Source: Paramyrothecium sp. XJ0827
Taxonomy: Eukaryota; Ascomycota; Sordariomycetes; Hypocreales; Stachybotryaceae
Direction of reading: 5' to 3'
NCBI GenBank assembly: GCA_020881915.1
Contig: JAJFPB010000008.1
Span: 620,001 to 684,000, forward strand
Length of the DNA stretch: 64,000 bases
The notes below the pieces were generated by a model. That model searched no databases. It was not told the origin of the DNA and saw only the letters and a list, made by a program, of their open reading frames with translations. Shown here piece by piece: positions 55,732 through 64,000 of the stretch; the first letter of the stretch is position 1; every line of letters begins with the position of its first letter. The position numbers and the translations under genes were made by a program.

Positions 55732-57738
55732 TTATGCCTTAGCAACCCTGCACTCCGCCGTCGCCGTGACGCTCTCGTCAGATTCAGACTTCACCGTCAG
55801 CGTGACGACACCCTCATCCTCTGCATCCTGTGAAGCACCGACGGCCACGTTGGCGCTGACAGTCTCGCCAAACTTGGCCGCCACCAGCGCGTTGGGCACC
55901 TCGACTCGCCACCCGGCGCCCTCCACTTGGGCCTCAAGCCGGTAAATGTCCGAGCCCGCAAGCGCCGCAACTCGCTCGCCGACAGTCGAGCTGGCCTCGT
56001 AGGTGCCGTTGTTCTTTAGGTTGAAGGAGCACCAGACGCCCTCGCCGGTCGGGGTGAGCCTGCGGCCGCCCACGGCGTTGCCGTCCGCCAGCTCGACGCC
56101 GTGCTGGGCGGGTGCCGTTGCGTTGAGGGAGCGCACACCGACTGAGTACGAGAGGACGCCGACGTCGTCGCGGTGGATGTTGAGGACGTAAAAATGCAAG
56201 CCGTTGGGCTCGTCAAGATGCTCGTACTCACTGCCCGACCGAGTTCCTGCATGGAAAAGCGCATCGGCCAGCTGGCGATAGTCGCCTAGTGTGATCATGG
56301 CCTTTGTTCCGTTGGGACGAATAAAGTCCAACAGCTCGATATCCTGGGGGTTGGCATCAATGACCCATTGGAATGGAGCTCGGTCTAGGTTTTTGATCTT
56401 GCTAATCAGCACCCCCGCGTCCGGCTGGAAGGAGTCTGATCCCATGCGATCAACCACCTCGATATTGTAGGCATCATAACCGCCTCCGTCACAGAAAACA
56501 TCGGTGTTGATGTTGCAGGCAGGGCTCAGGTCGGCTTCCAGGTCGATGCGAATGCCCATCAACCCAGAATCGACGGCGCGGGCAGTTAGCTGGGCCACAA
56601 CAAGGCCGGCCTCGACCATTTCCGTGCTGGAAATTGTGATCGACTGCTCCTCGCCTAGAAGTCCAAGCTGGGCCTTGTCCCGCATTGTGTGGAGTGAGCC
56701 CATCGAGCCACCCTGCAGCGAAGGGATCTGCCATCGCTTATGAGGTCCACCGGGGCCGTTGAAGGTGCCGCGAGACAGCATGGACCATGGTCCAGTGAAG
56801 GCTCTCCTGAGCGGTAGGCCGTAAGGGTTGTTGTAGTTGTCAGCGATGTTCAGGAGATGGCTCAGCTCATGAGCGTAGGTGCCTAACGGCGAGCTCTCAC
56901 ACTGAACCGAGATACCGCTGCCTGCATTGGGCCAGAAGGTGGAAGCTGCAGCCCATGAGGTCCACGGAACGTATCTCGTCGCCGCCCAGTTCGGCAAAGT
57001 CTTGTTTCCATCTGCGCCTGGCGGGGGCCCGAAGGAGTCAGGGACGTCCTCTCGTGACCCAAACTTCATCTCACCAAATTCCTGCCATGTCGAGGACTCA
57101 TCCTGGCCAGCAACGAGGATGAAGACGGACTCGAATGATGCCACCGTATCGTTGCCAACAGCGGCACGCCAAATGTTCTGCGTCTCCGTGCGGATGTTGA
57201 GGTTGCACCGCCTGCCCTCCGGGCACGCGCCGGGGTTGAAAGAGTTGTCCACGCCGTACTGGTAGGACAGGGCAGACATTCGGTATGGGCCAAAAGATGT
57301 CAGGTCGACACCGAAGAGGCCGCCGGAATCCTCCATCCAGTACTCGTGCAGAGTGTGGCCGCGATTGAGATCGCCGGGCTTATTGAGAAGATCGCGGTAG
57401 AAGGCGGGAACCTCATCACGGGGCACATTGGCGGCTGCTGGTTGCGGGTTTCCGAAAATGGTTGAGTTGGGTGCTTGAGAGATGACGAAGGGCATGTCCT
57501 CAAAGTCGAAGACGACGAGCGCAATGTTGAAATTCCGCCCTGAACCCTTCCTAGAAGGGTCATTCCAGGTGGTACCGGGGGGCTTTTTCCAATCGTCCCA
57601 GGTCATGTCATCGGGGTTGACCCAGTTCTGAGGATCAACAACATCGAAAGGCGAGGCCCGAGGAATGCATGTTTTGGCGTGGGCAAGCGTTCCCAAGACC
57701 GCGGCGCCTAGGAAGGCGGCGGTAGCCGAGGATCGCAT
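55732..57738 (-). CDS. Secreted M6-like zinc metallopeptidase (immune inhibitor A-type fold)
   Basis: Likely secreted protease. Single exon, 668 residues from the ATG at 57738; an in-frame TTG 12 nt upstream is not a likely start. A signal peptide spans residues 1-20 (ATAAFLGAAVLGTLAHA). The catalytic motif is HELSH at 290-294, with the following sequence LLNIADNY placing an Asp where M6 enzymes have the third zinc ligand (HExxHxxGxxD). The usual Gly is Asn here. Cys pairs (CPEGRRC, CNINTDVFC) suit an extracellular protein. Upstream blocks (NFNIALVVFDFEDMPF, HTLHEYWMEDSGGLFGVD) match the M6 N-terminal core. The last 130 residues form beta-rich domains. Target unknown. Confidence 0.8.
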   Translation of the reverse strand: MRSSATAAFLGAAVLGTLAHAKTCIPRASPFDVVDPQNWVNPDDMTWDDWKKPPGTTWNDPSRKGSGRNFNIALVVFDFEDMPFVISQAPNSTIFGNPQPAAANVPRDEVPAFYRDLLNKPGDLNRGHTLHEYWMEDSGGLFGVDLTSFGPYRMSALSYQYGVDNSFNPGACPEGRRCNLNIRTETQNIWRAAVGNDTVASFESVFILVAGQDESSTWQEFGEMKFGSREDVPDSFGPPPGADGNKTLPNWAATRYVPWTSWAAASTFWPNAGSGISVQCESSPLGTYAHELSHLLNIADNYNNPYGLPLRRAFTGPWSMLSRGTFNGPGGPHKRWQIPSLQGGSMGSLHTMRDKAQLGLLGEEQSITISSTEMVEAGLVVAQLTARAVDSGLMGIRIDLEADLSPACNINTDVFCDGGGYDAYNIEVVDRMGSDSFQPDAGVLISKIKNLDRAPFQWVIDANPQDIELLDFIRPNGTKAMITLGDYRQLADALFHAGTRSGSEYEHLDEPNGLHFYVLNIHRDDVGVLSYSVGVRSLNATAPAQHGVELADGNAVGGRRLTPTGEGVWCSFNLKNNGTYEASSTVGERVAALAGSDIYRLEAQVEGAGWRVEVPNALVAAKFGETVSANVAVGASQDAEDEGVVTLTVKSESDESVTATAECRVAKA

Positions 57739-59414
57739 CGCGAGAAGCAAAGTCGTTGGAGGATATCGATCAACCGTTAAACGAGCAATTCCACTGTGAC
57801 TTACGATCCTCCCAACGCCCTCAGGAGCACAAACGAGGTAGGAACGGAAAACGAGTTTTCATCGCCGTGCAGAAGACCCGGACTGCAAACCGAGCATTTA
57901 TAAGAGCGGCAACGGAGGTCCATTTGGTAACTCCAATCCATAACGGGGCGTGTTAATCATCATGCAGGGTACCATTGTGTCACGGTGGGGAGAGGCATGC
58001 AGAGATCTATTGAGGACTTGGCGATGCTGCAGGTACTACTTTGGGACCCAAACAACGAATCCAAAGCATTGCCGTCTGGGTAAATCAGAGCTGCAATCCT
58101 CTTCGACGTCTTGTACTCAAAACACTTGGTACCTCGACCACTTGTACTTGGCCTCTTGTGTAGGAAGCTGATGCGAATGCATGTTGAACAATCAACTCTG
58201 GTGACTTTACGCAACGCAGATATTGAGGCGGGGTGCAATAAATTGATCTGGTTGCGGAGTATTTTGGAGCAAAGCGTGGTTTGCTCAACAGCAACCTCCC
58301 TTATCAAGCAACCTTGGCTCTTTGACCTGCTCGATCCAGGCTAGATCGGCAGCATACGGCAGCCGGCCCACATCATCGGAGCCCCGGCTGCAAGGGACTT
58401 TTGAGAGGTCTGCTAAAGCTTGCGGTGCCGCGTACAAGAACGGATGCTTTGCCAGCTCTTGCGTGGCGATGTGGTGATGTTGCAGTCTAGTCGGTGCTGA
58501 GCCTGGCTACAATTGCTGTCCTGGAAGCAGTTGCAATGAGCCGATGCCGGCGCCATGTGGGACAGGGTTGCCGGGTGAAGGTGGAGCAAGCCAATGTCGT
58601 TTCGTGATCCGGTAACAAGCGACCATGTTCAGACACACATGCAATACTCTATGCATGGAATTCCTCTTGCTGAAGGTGATTGTGAGCTTTTCTGAATTTA
58701 TTGACTCAGGAAATACAATGTTGTGATCGGTTTGCAGAACATTTAGAAAAGGCAGAGGCATTGCGCGTCATGATGCTTGCGATGTTCCCTCTGCGGGAAC
58801 GTTCACTTCAACAGGGCCTATCGAGGCCTAGTAACTCGACAACAGGAACAGAGCTTCCGCTACTCTGTACACCGTTGAGCAACGATGCACAAGGTCTCGC
58901 CAAAAAGCAAATAAATAGATCCAGGTTGCCAGGCATGTCATGTCTCAGAACATGGCCAAGTCAATGCTGTCATGCTCAAGGATCGTGAACAGACGCGGCC
59001 CCACAGTCCCGGGTGGCGGGAGTGGCTTACTATGCGGTGGCTGCAGGGGAGGGGGACGAGAAAACGCGACTCCCCGGGCGGGAGGACCGTTCTGGGACTA
59101 ACGACGGGAGGTACGTACCCATTTACACGCTCCGCGTCGCCAACAGCGCGCGTCTCCCACCGCAACCCGTTGCCCGTCTCCATTTTCGTGGCCCAGCCTC
59201 GGTCATTTGCCCACTCAAAACTCCCCTGCCGCCAGTTCGCCTCTGCCTCTTGTAACTTGACCGCCATGACATTTCCTTGACGACCTCGAATTTGGAGTAC
59301 TGGCATTGTTGCTCGGACTTTTTTGAAAAATACTTTTTGATATATATCCAACTGATTTCCCAATCGCGTCGCCCTTGAGCCTCTACCACGACCCACGCAG
59401 AGGCATCCCGGAAT
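57739..59414. other. Divergent intergenic region, no recognised gene
   Basis: 1.68 kb between the M6-like gene and the Cdt2-like gene, which face away from each other. Only short frames. A short AT-rich patch (TTTTTGATATATATCCAACTG near 59335) lies about 80 bp before the Cdt2-like start and may hold a TATA element. Confidence 0.45.
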
Positions 59415-61760
59415 ATGGAACGTCATGGACTGCTATCCGATTCCATCCTCCCGCCCAGCTCACCCGTAACGATGTCTTCACCCTCCGAGCTCCCGAGATC
59501 ACCTACGAGATCGAGCAGGCGTAAACCAAGGGGCAATCCCTCCATTACGCCTCGGAGGTTCGGCAGGTTCTTCACGCCTCGCTCAGCACTGGTTGGAGGC
59601 GGCCGCAAGATCTTGGGCAACCTGAGCGCTGCGGCCGTGAACAGCTATCCTCTCTCTCCACAGTCGTTGGTGGACGATGCATTGAGCTCAGACCCCATTT
59701 GCCCATCGCCCAGTGATCGACCAGGTGTCTTCTCACCGGAAACGAGGAAAAGACGAGCCAATGACCAGGCAGAACCCGTGGTCAAGAGAAGGGGCGTCTT
59801 ACTTGAAGATATCGCCCTCCCTAGGCCGGATTTCCGGAGAGAAGATGTGGAAAATGCTGGCAGTCGTGACGCTGTTATGCAGGACATCGTCAAGGACTTC
59901 AAGCCTGGACAGGACGTTTTGGGACAGAGACGTAAGGCTGTGCTGGTAGGTGATCTCCGAGAAAACCCTGATTTCGACCGAGTGCTAACCTGCCCAAGAA
60001 CCATTTCTTCAAAGCTCCACGCACATCATCAAAGAAGCTGCTCGATGAAGCAACCCACATCTCGGCATTGGCGAGCCCAGACAAAGATGCCGCACCGGTA
60101 TGTCTGGTCCCTCGTCGACAGCTCCGCGTCAAAACTAACAAACAATCTGCTGTAGACGGAAGAGCCGTACCGACCCCGGCCGATCCGCAAGTTCGGCAAC
60201 CGTGGTTTCGAAGCACAGCTCCTGGACCGCGAACACGGCTACTCGCGGCGCGCCGGCAGACAGCACCTCGCATTCCCCGCCTACGACGTGAGGGCCGAGA
60301 CGGCATCCTTCTACAGCCGCAGCCTGGACCTGGTGCACTGCACGTCCCAGAGCGGCCAGGGCAACACGATCCCGTTCTGCCTCGCGAGCTCCCGCAGCGC
60401 CCCCATCACCGCCGTCGGCGACGAGGAAGGCTGCGTCCGCTTCCTGAACACGACGATGACCGAGTCGCCCGGCGACTCCAAGATTAGCTTCTACGGCAAG
60501 ATCCACGACAACGCCATCATGGACCTGGCCTTCTCCGAGGACGACATGCGGCTCGCCACCGCCTGCGGCGACCGCACCGGCAAGATCATCGACGTGGCTA
60601 CCGAGTCTGTGGCCGTGAACCTCGACGTCAAGCACCAGGACTCGTTGCGGCAGGTTGCTTTCCAGCCCGGCCAGGCCGGCGGCAACATGCTCGCCACGTC
60701 CGACAGGGCCGGCCGCATCCAGATCTGGGACCTGCGCTGCTCGTCCGTGCCGGTCGGCTGCTTTTCGACCCGCGGCGTGTCCGGCACCGTCCGGCGCAAC
60801 CCCGACCTGCGCGCCGGCTTCGCCCAGACCGTCAACACCATCGACAACGCCCACCAGCGCACGACCCAGGGCATCACCTCGTCCGCCTCCGTCACCGCCA
60901 TCCAGTGGCTGCCCGCCGGCCGGGAGCACCTCCTCCTCTCGGCCTCCGAGGCCAACGCCTCCATCAAGCTCTGGGACACGCGCTACATGAAGCCTCGCCG
61001 CCAGGCCGAGGAGACCCCGGTCGCCGCCACCCCCGAGCCCAGCACGCACGCCTGGCGCTCCTACGGCATCACCTCGCTGGCCCTCGGCTCCGACGCTGCG
61101 CGCCTCTACGCCGTCTGCCGCGACAGCACCGTGTACGCCTACTCGGTCGCCCACCTCATCCTCGGGCACGCCCCGGAGCTCGTCGACGGCGCCAGCAAGC
61201 GCCGGCCCACGGGCGCCGAGGGCATGGGCCCGCTGTACGGCCTCCGCCACGACATGTTCCGCGCGCACTCCTTCTACGTCAAGAGCGCCATCCGGCCCGC
61301 CAGCCGCGACGGCCGCGCCTCCGAGATGCTCGCCGTCGGCAGCTCCAGCAGCTGCGCCATGCTCTTCCCCCTCGACGAGCGGCACATGCGCACCGCCTGG
61401 GACCAGCGCGCCCACCTCCTCGACGACCCGGCCCGCTCCGGCAGCTTTACCACCACCACGCCGTCCCAGTCCTTCTCGACCCCGTCCCTCTCGGGCCCGT
61501 CCTCGTCGCCCGTGCCCATCTTCCGCGCCGGCACCCCGCTCGTCCGGGGCCACGCGCGCGAGGTCGCCGTCCCGAGCTGGTCGTACGACGGCAAGCTCGT
61601 CACCGCGTCCGACGACTACGTCGTGCGCCACTGGCAGCAGGGTGACGGCAGCCAGGCGCGGCACCTGCGCCGCGTCGGCGAGTTCGGCGGCGAGAGGCAC
61701 ATGGCCGGGTGGGCCGATGTGGAAGACGACTGGGATGTGGAGGATGATGACGAGGCGTGA
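59415..61760 (+). CDS. WD40 substrate receptor, Cdt2/DTL-like
   Basis: Probable CRL4 ubiquitin-ligase receptor that degrades replication factors such as Cdt1 on chromatin-bound PCNA. Exons 59415-59945, 59999-60097 and 60156-61760 give 744 residues. The N-terminal 240 residues are basic and Ser/Pro-rich (SSRRKPRGNPS, RRFGRFFTPRSALVG). The WD40 propeller starts at about 255. Blades are recognisable at PITAVGDEEGCVRFLNT, HDNAIMDLAFSEDDMRLATA, GNMLATSDRAGRIQIWDLR, TAIQWLPAG and ASIKLWDTRYMKP, with a final KLVTASDDYVVRHWQ. The third blade sequence CGDRTGKIIDVATE is the Cdt2 blade with CGD. The acidic end EDDWDVEDDDEA is fungal. The second donor must be GTAGGT at 59946, not the nearby GTAAGG, to keep phase 0. 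Confidence 0.83.
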
Positions 61761-62235
61761 ATCATCTTCTTTTCCGGCTTTTCACGTGTTTCTTGGTTTG
61801 TCATTTGGCATAGAGGGCTGTGTACCTTTTTTTGTAGAGCAAAGGGCGTTTTACGGAAAGCATAGCGAATGTTTCTCACGCGACACCCAATGTCGTCACA
61901 ATGTATGGATTGAACGATGACAGATCAACGCAATTGTACGTACTAAGAATTATTTTTCTAAGCGGGTATTTAATCATCATCTCTAGGAATGAGGTCTGTT
62001 GCTGTGAAGGTATGCCGTCTAAGGTCGTGAAGAACGGACGTGTATGTGTGCGGGAAATAAAAAAAAAAGTCATAAACCATCCAGCATGCCAGAATGCGTG
62101 TTTCTCCCAGTGGGTATCTCCAATGCCGTGCTTGAACAAAACAAAAATAAGTAGATCGTAAGGAAACTCATCATGATTCCGCTGTGACTGCTGTGTCACA
62201 CGCCCAACGCCTCGGAAGCCCGCAGGGCAACCTTC
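61761..62235. other. Intergenic 3' region between convergent genes
   Basis: 475 bp between the stops of the Cdt2-like gene and the heme oxygenase gene. AT-rich patches only. Confidence 0.5.
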
Positions 62236-63654
62236 TCAGAAAATCCCCAACGCGCCTCGCTGACTTAGCAGTGCGCAGATGAGAGCTGCGCCAAATGCAA
62301 ACAGTACCAGGAAGTTGCCTAAGCTCATGCCGGGAAAGCCGCGAGCCGCCATTTTCGCGCTACTAGCAAAGCTCGACCGGAGATCTTCGGAACTCTTCTG
62401 AATACGCAGAGCGTGCACTGATGACTTCTCAAATCTCATAGACTTGGCCATCGCAGGACACAACTTGAAGTCTGAGCTACCGGAGATCAGCGGATGATTA
62501 GGGATGAGAGGCTTTGATTCCGCATCTGCCGAGTGCAGAGGCCGGCCGACGTCATCACTGCTAAATGACCATCTCGAAGAGCCTCTGGCAGCGCGCTCCT
62601 TGGTAACGGCAACGCTGTCTCGAAACCGTGTCCCGAGAGGGTTGCTAAGGAGGTTACTGAGAGATTCCATGGATTCGTCGATATCAGTCTCAGCTTGATC
62701 AGGACCGGCGCAAACGGCATCAAGTTGCTGCACGAGCAGTCGCATGTTGTCGAATATGCAAACCGCTTCCTGGACAATCTCGCGTCTCTCCCGTGCGTTA
62801 AGCAACCCCTCTGCCCTGGAAAGCCTACTCTTAAACTTCAATTTTAGATCCTCCCCGTCGTTCGGAGTGGAAAAATGGAAGAAGCAGAAGGGTGAGTCGT
62901 GTTCGGCGCAGGATGTTTCGGTGTCGTCGTGCTTCTCGTGATGAGCTGCCGTGTCCGCGGAGGGTTTCGCGCAATCCGCCGGCGATGACTGCACAGGGGT
63001 GGCTAGTGTTGGTGTTGAAAGCCAAAAGTCATCCCCTGCAGATTCGAGTGACGCCCTGATGAACCTTCCTCCTGCAAATAGCGCCATAAACATGATGTAG
63101 GAGTAAGCCAATAGGATATGTGGTTTCTGCTGCACTGCGCGCTTGATGTGGCCAATGAACTCGCCCAATCGGCCGGTCTGCGAGATTGTTTCGAGCTGTT
63201 CCTCCACGACGTGACCGGGCCAGCCGGTCAGAGTCCTGATGTCCTCCTTTAATCGTCCCGTCCGCATGAGATCCGGAAGGCAGAGGTCACTCAGCACGGC
63301 GTGAACTCGTGGGCATACTTGCGTCGAGCCCGTCTTACGGTCTGTCGTGTCATCCAGGCCGTTGCCGTAGCTCGCGAGGAGGGCGGTAGACTCGCCGCCA
63401 TCGTGGTCAGTGAGCTCGCTAGGCGCGAGTTGAACAATGTCCTGCCATAGGGCTTCGAAAGCGATGTAGATGGGGGCGATGTGGAGCAAGCCGGAAACGT
63501 AGGCCGTGGGATCTGCGGCGCGAGGCGGCAACGCCAACGGTAAACGGGCTATGATTTGCTTGTTTAGATTGGCGTGCACTGATCTGGTCGCAGCTGTGAT
63601 TTCCTGAGCAAGAGGCCGGTCGTGGCTGTGAGATTCTGCCTGGCTAATTGCCAT
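62236..63654 (-). CDS. Heme oxygenase-like protein, tail-anchored (Hmx1-like)
   Basis: Probable ER heme oxygenase that releases iron from heme. Single exon, 472 residues, longer than yeast Hmx1 (317). The proximal heme ligand is likely His27 in AATRSVHANLN. The distal helix is LLAYSYIMFMALFAGGRFIR, with the GG kink typical of the family. An insert of about 45 residues (around 225-270) contains Cys, His and acidic residues (AHHEKHDDTETSCAEH). A Ser-rich linker of about 100 residues leads to a single C-terminal helix (GNFLVLFAFGAALICALL) followed by a short luminal end: a tail anchor. Whether it retains enzyme activity is not shown by sequence. Confidence 0.8.
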   Translation of the reverse strand: MAISQAESHSHDRPLAQEITAATRSVHANLNKQIIARLPLALPPRAADPTAYVSGLLHIAPIYIAFEALWQDIVQLAPSELTDHDGGESTALLASYGNGLDDTTDRKTGSTQVCPRVHAVLSDLCLPDLMRTGRLKEDIRTLTGWPGHVVEEQLETISQTGRLGEFIGHIKRAVQQKPHILLAYSYIMFMALFAGGRFIRASLESAGDDFWLSTPTLATPVQSSPADCAKPSADTAAHHEKHDDTETSCAEHDSPFCFFHFSTPNDGEDLKLKFKSRLSRAEGLLNARERREIVQEAVCIFDNMRLLVQQLDAVCAGPDQAETDIDESMESLSNLLSNPLGTRFRDSVAVTKERAARGSSRWSFSSDDVGRPLHSADAESKPLIPNHPLISGSSDFKLCPAMAKSMRFEKSSVHALRIQKSSEDLRSSFASSAKMAARGFPGMSLGNFLVLFAFGAALICALLSQRGALGIF

Positions 63655-64000
63655 ATTACCCTGCCATGCGAAAACCTGCTAGGGGTTTCGGCGGCCACTG
63701 GCTTCGAGGAGAAGCAAACTGGCGAACGAGACAAGCCGAGCTGAGAGCCTCAGCCAAGAGAGCGCCACCGTCAAGTTGCTCGAGGATCACGATGCTGCAG
63801 GGTGTCGGAAAGTTGCCGAGGCGGGAGGTATCTTAAATCGTACAGAGTGGAGGCGATGTAGGGCGGCAGCGCAGCTCAGCTATACAGTCTGGGAAAGCTG
63901 AGCACGCGACGAGAAGAGAATGGGTAAACGCAGAGGACGGCAGAACGTAGGACAGCGAGCGTACAGAAATAGGTTTTGTGTAAGGTAGGTATGTAGAAGA
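63655..64000. other. Upstream region of the heme oxygenase gene
   Basis: 346 bp to the window edge. GA-rich on the plus strand (C/T-rich in the transcribed direction). No other gene seen. Confidence 0.5.

Noticed and set aside
60135..61700. 521-codon minus-strand frame opposite the Cdt2-like gene
   Set aside because: Gly/Ala/Val/Arg-rich mirror of a high-GC coding strand; the plus strand encodes recognisable WD40 blades.
1..64000. CRISPR arrays, bacterial operons, Shine-Dalgarno sites, attachment sites
   Set aside because: The sequence is fungal nuclear DNA with spliceosomal introns; no regularly spaced identical repeats were seen.

Overview
The window is nuclear DNA of a filamentous ascomycete, most likely a Sordariomycete. 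The genes carry short introns (mostly 48-60 nt) with GTANGT donors and CTAAC/CTGAC-like branch sites. Coding regions are GC-rich in the third position, promoters carry long pyrimidine tracts, and the gene families (Cdt2, Dug3, Rit1, GaaA/LGA1, a Pro1-like Zn2Cys6 factor, a MARVEL protein, a secreted repeat protein) are those of a plant-associated mould. I cannot name the genus. All exon joins below were worked out by hand from splice sites, reading frame and family knowledge; no alignments were run.

Layout. 0-8.2 kb is housekeeping: a Sis1-type DnaJ chaperone with a perfect four-unit heat-shock element about 1.2 kb upstream, a HAD phosphatase, and RIT1, the initiator-tRNA ribosyl-phosphate transferase. 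8.6-13.9 kb is a divergent D-galacturonate (pectin sugar) catabolic pair: a GaaA-type reductase on the minus strand and an LGA1/GaaC-type 2-keto-3-deoxy-L-galactonate aldolase on the plus strand. They share a 2.85 kb intergenic region holding five copies of the CCNCCAA core recognised by the galacturonate regulator GaaR. 14.9-21.4 kb encodes a 14-helix-type MFS transporter and two divergent surface or secreted proteins: an 859-residue Thr/Pro repeat protein and a small Cys-rich, possibly GPI-anchored protein. 23.3-29.3 kb holds a MARVEL protein, NOP16, a Tda3-like FAD oxidoreductase with a GC-AG intron, and a glutathione peroxidase.

29.3-44.9 kb is gene-poor. It contains an AT-rich, CpG-poor stretch (about 30.76-31.15 kb), one gene (31.2-33.5 kb) whose product carries two copies of an unusual Cys/His zinc-binding module with the same two intron positions in each copy, and about 11 kb where I recognise no intact gene.

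44.9-64 kb returns to ordinary density: a Pro1/NosA-like Zn2Cys6 regulator, a frame-disrupted coding remnant near 51 kb, a small Cys-rich protein, DUG3 (glutathione degradation), a secreted M6-like metallopeptidase, a Cdt2-like WD40 protein, and a tail-anchored heme oxygenase.

Functional links: the pectin-sugar pair is a true co-regulated unit. Glutathione peroxidase, Dug3 and heme oxygenase all touch redox or thiol metabolism but lie far apart and need not be co-regulated. The rest looks like a normal fungal gene order.
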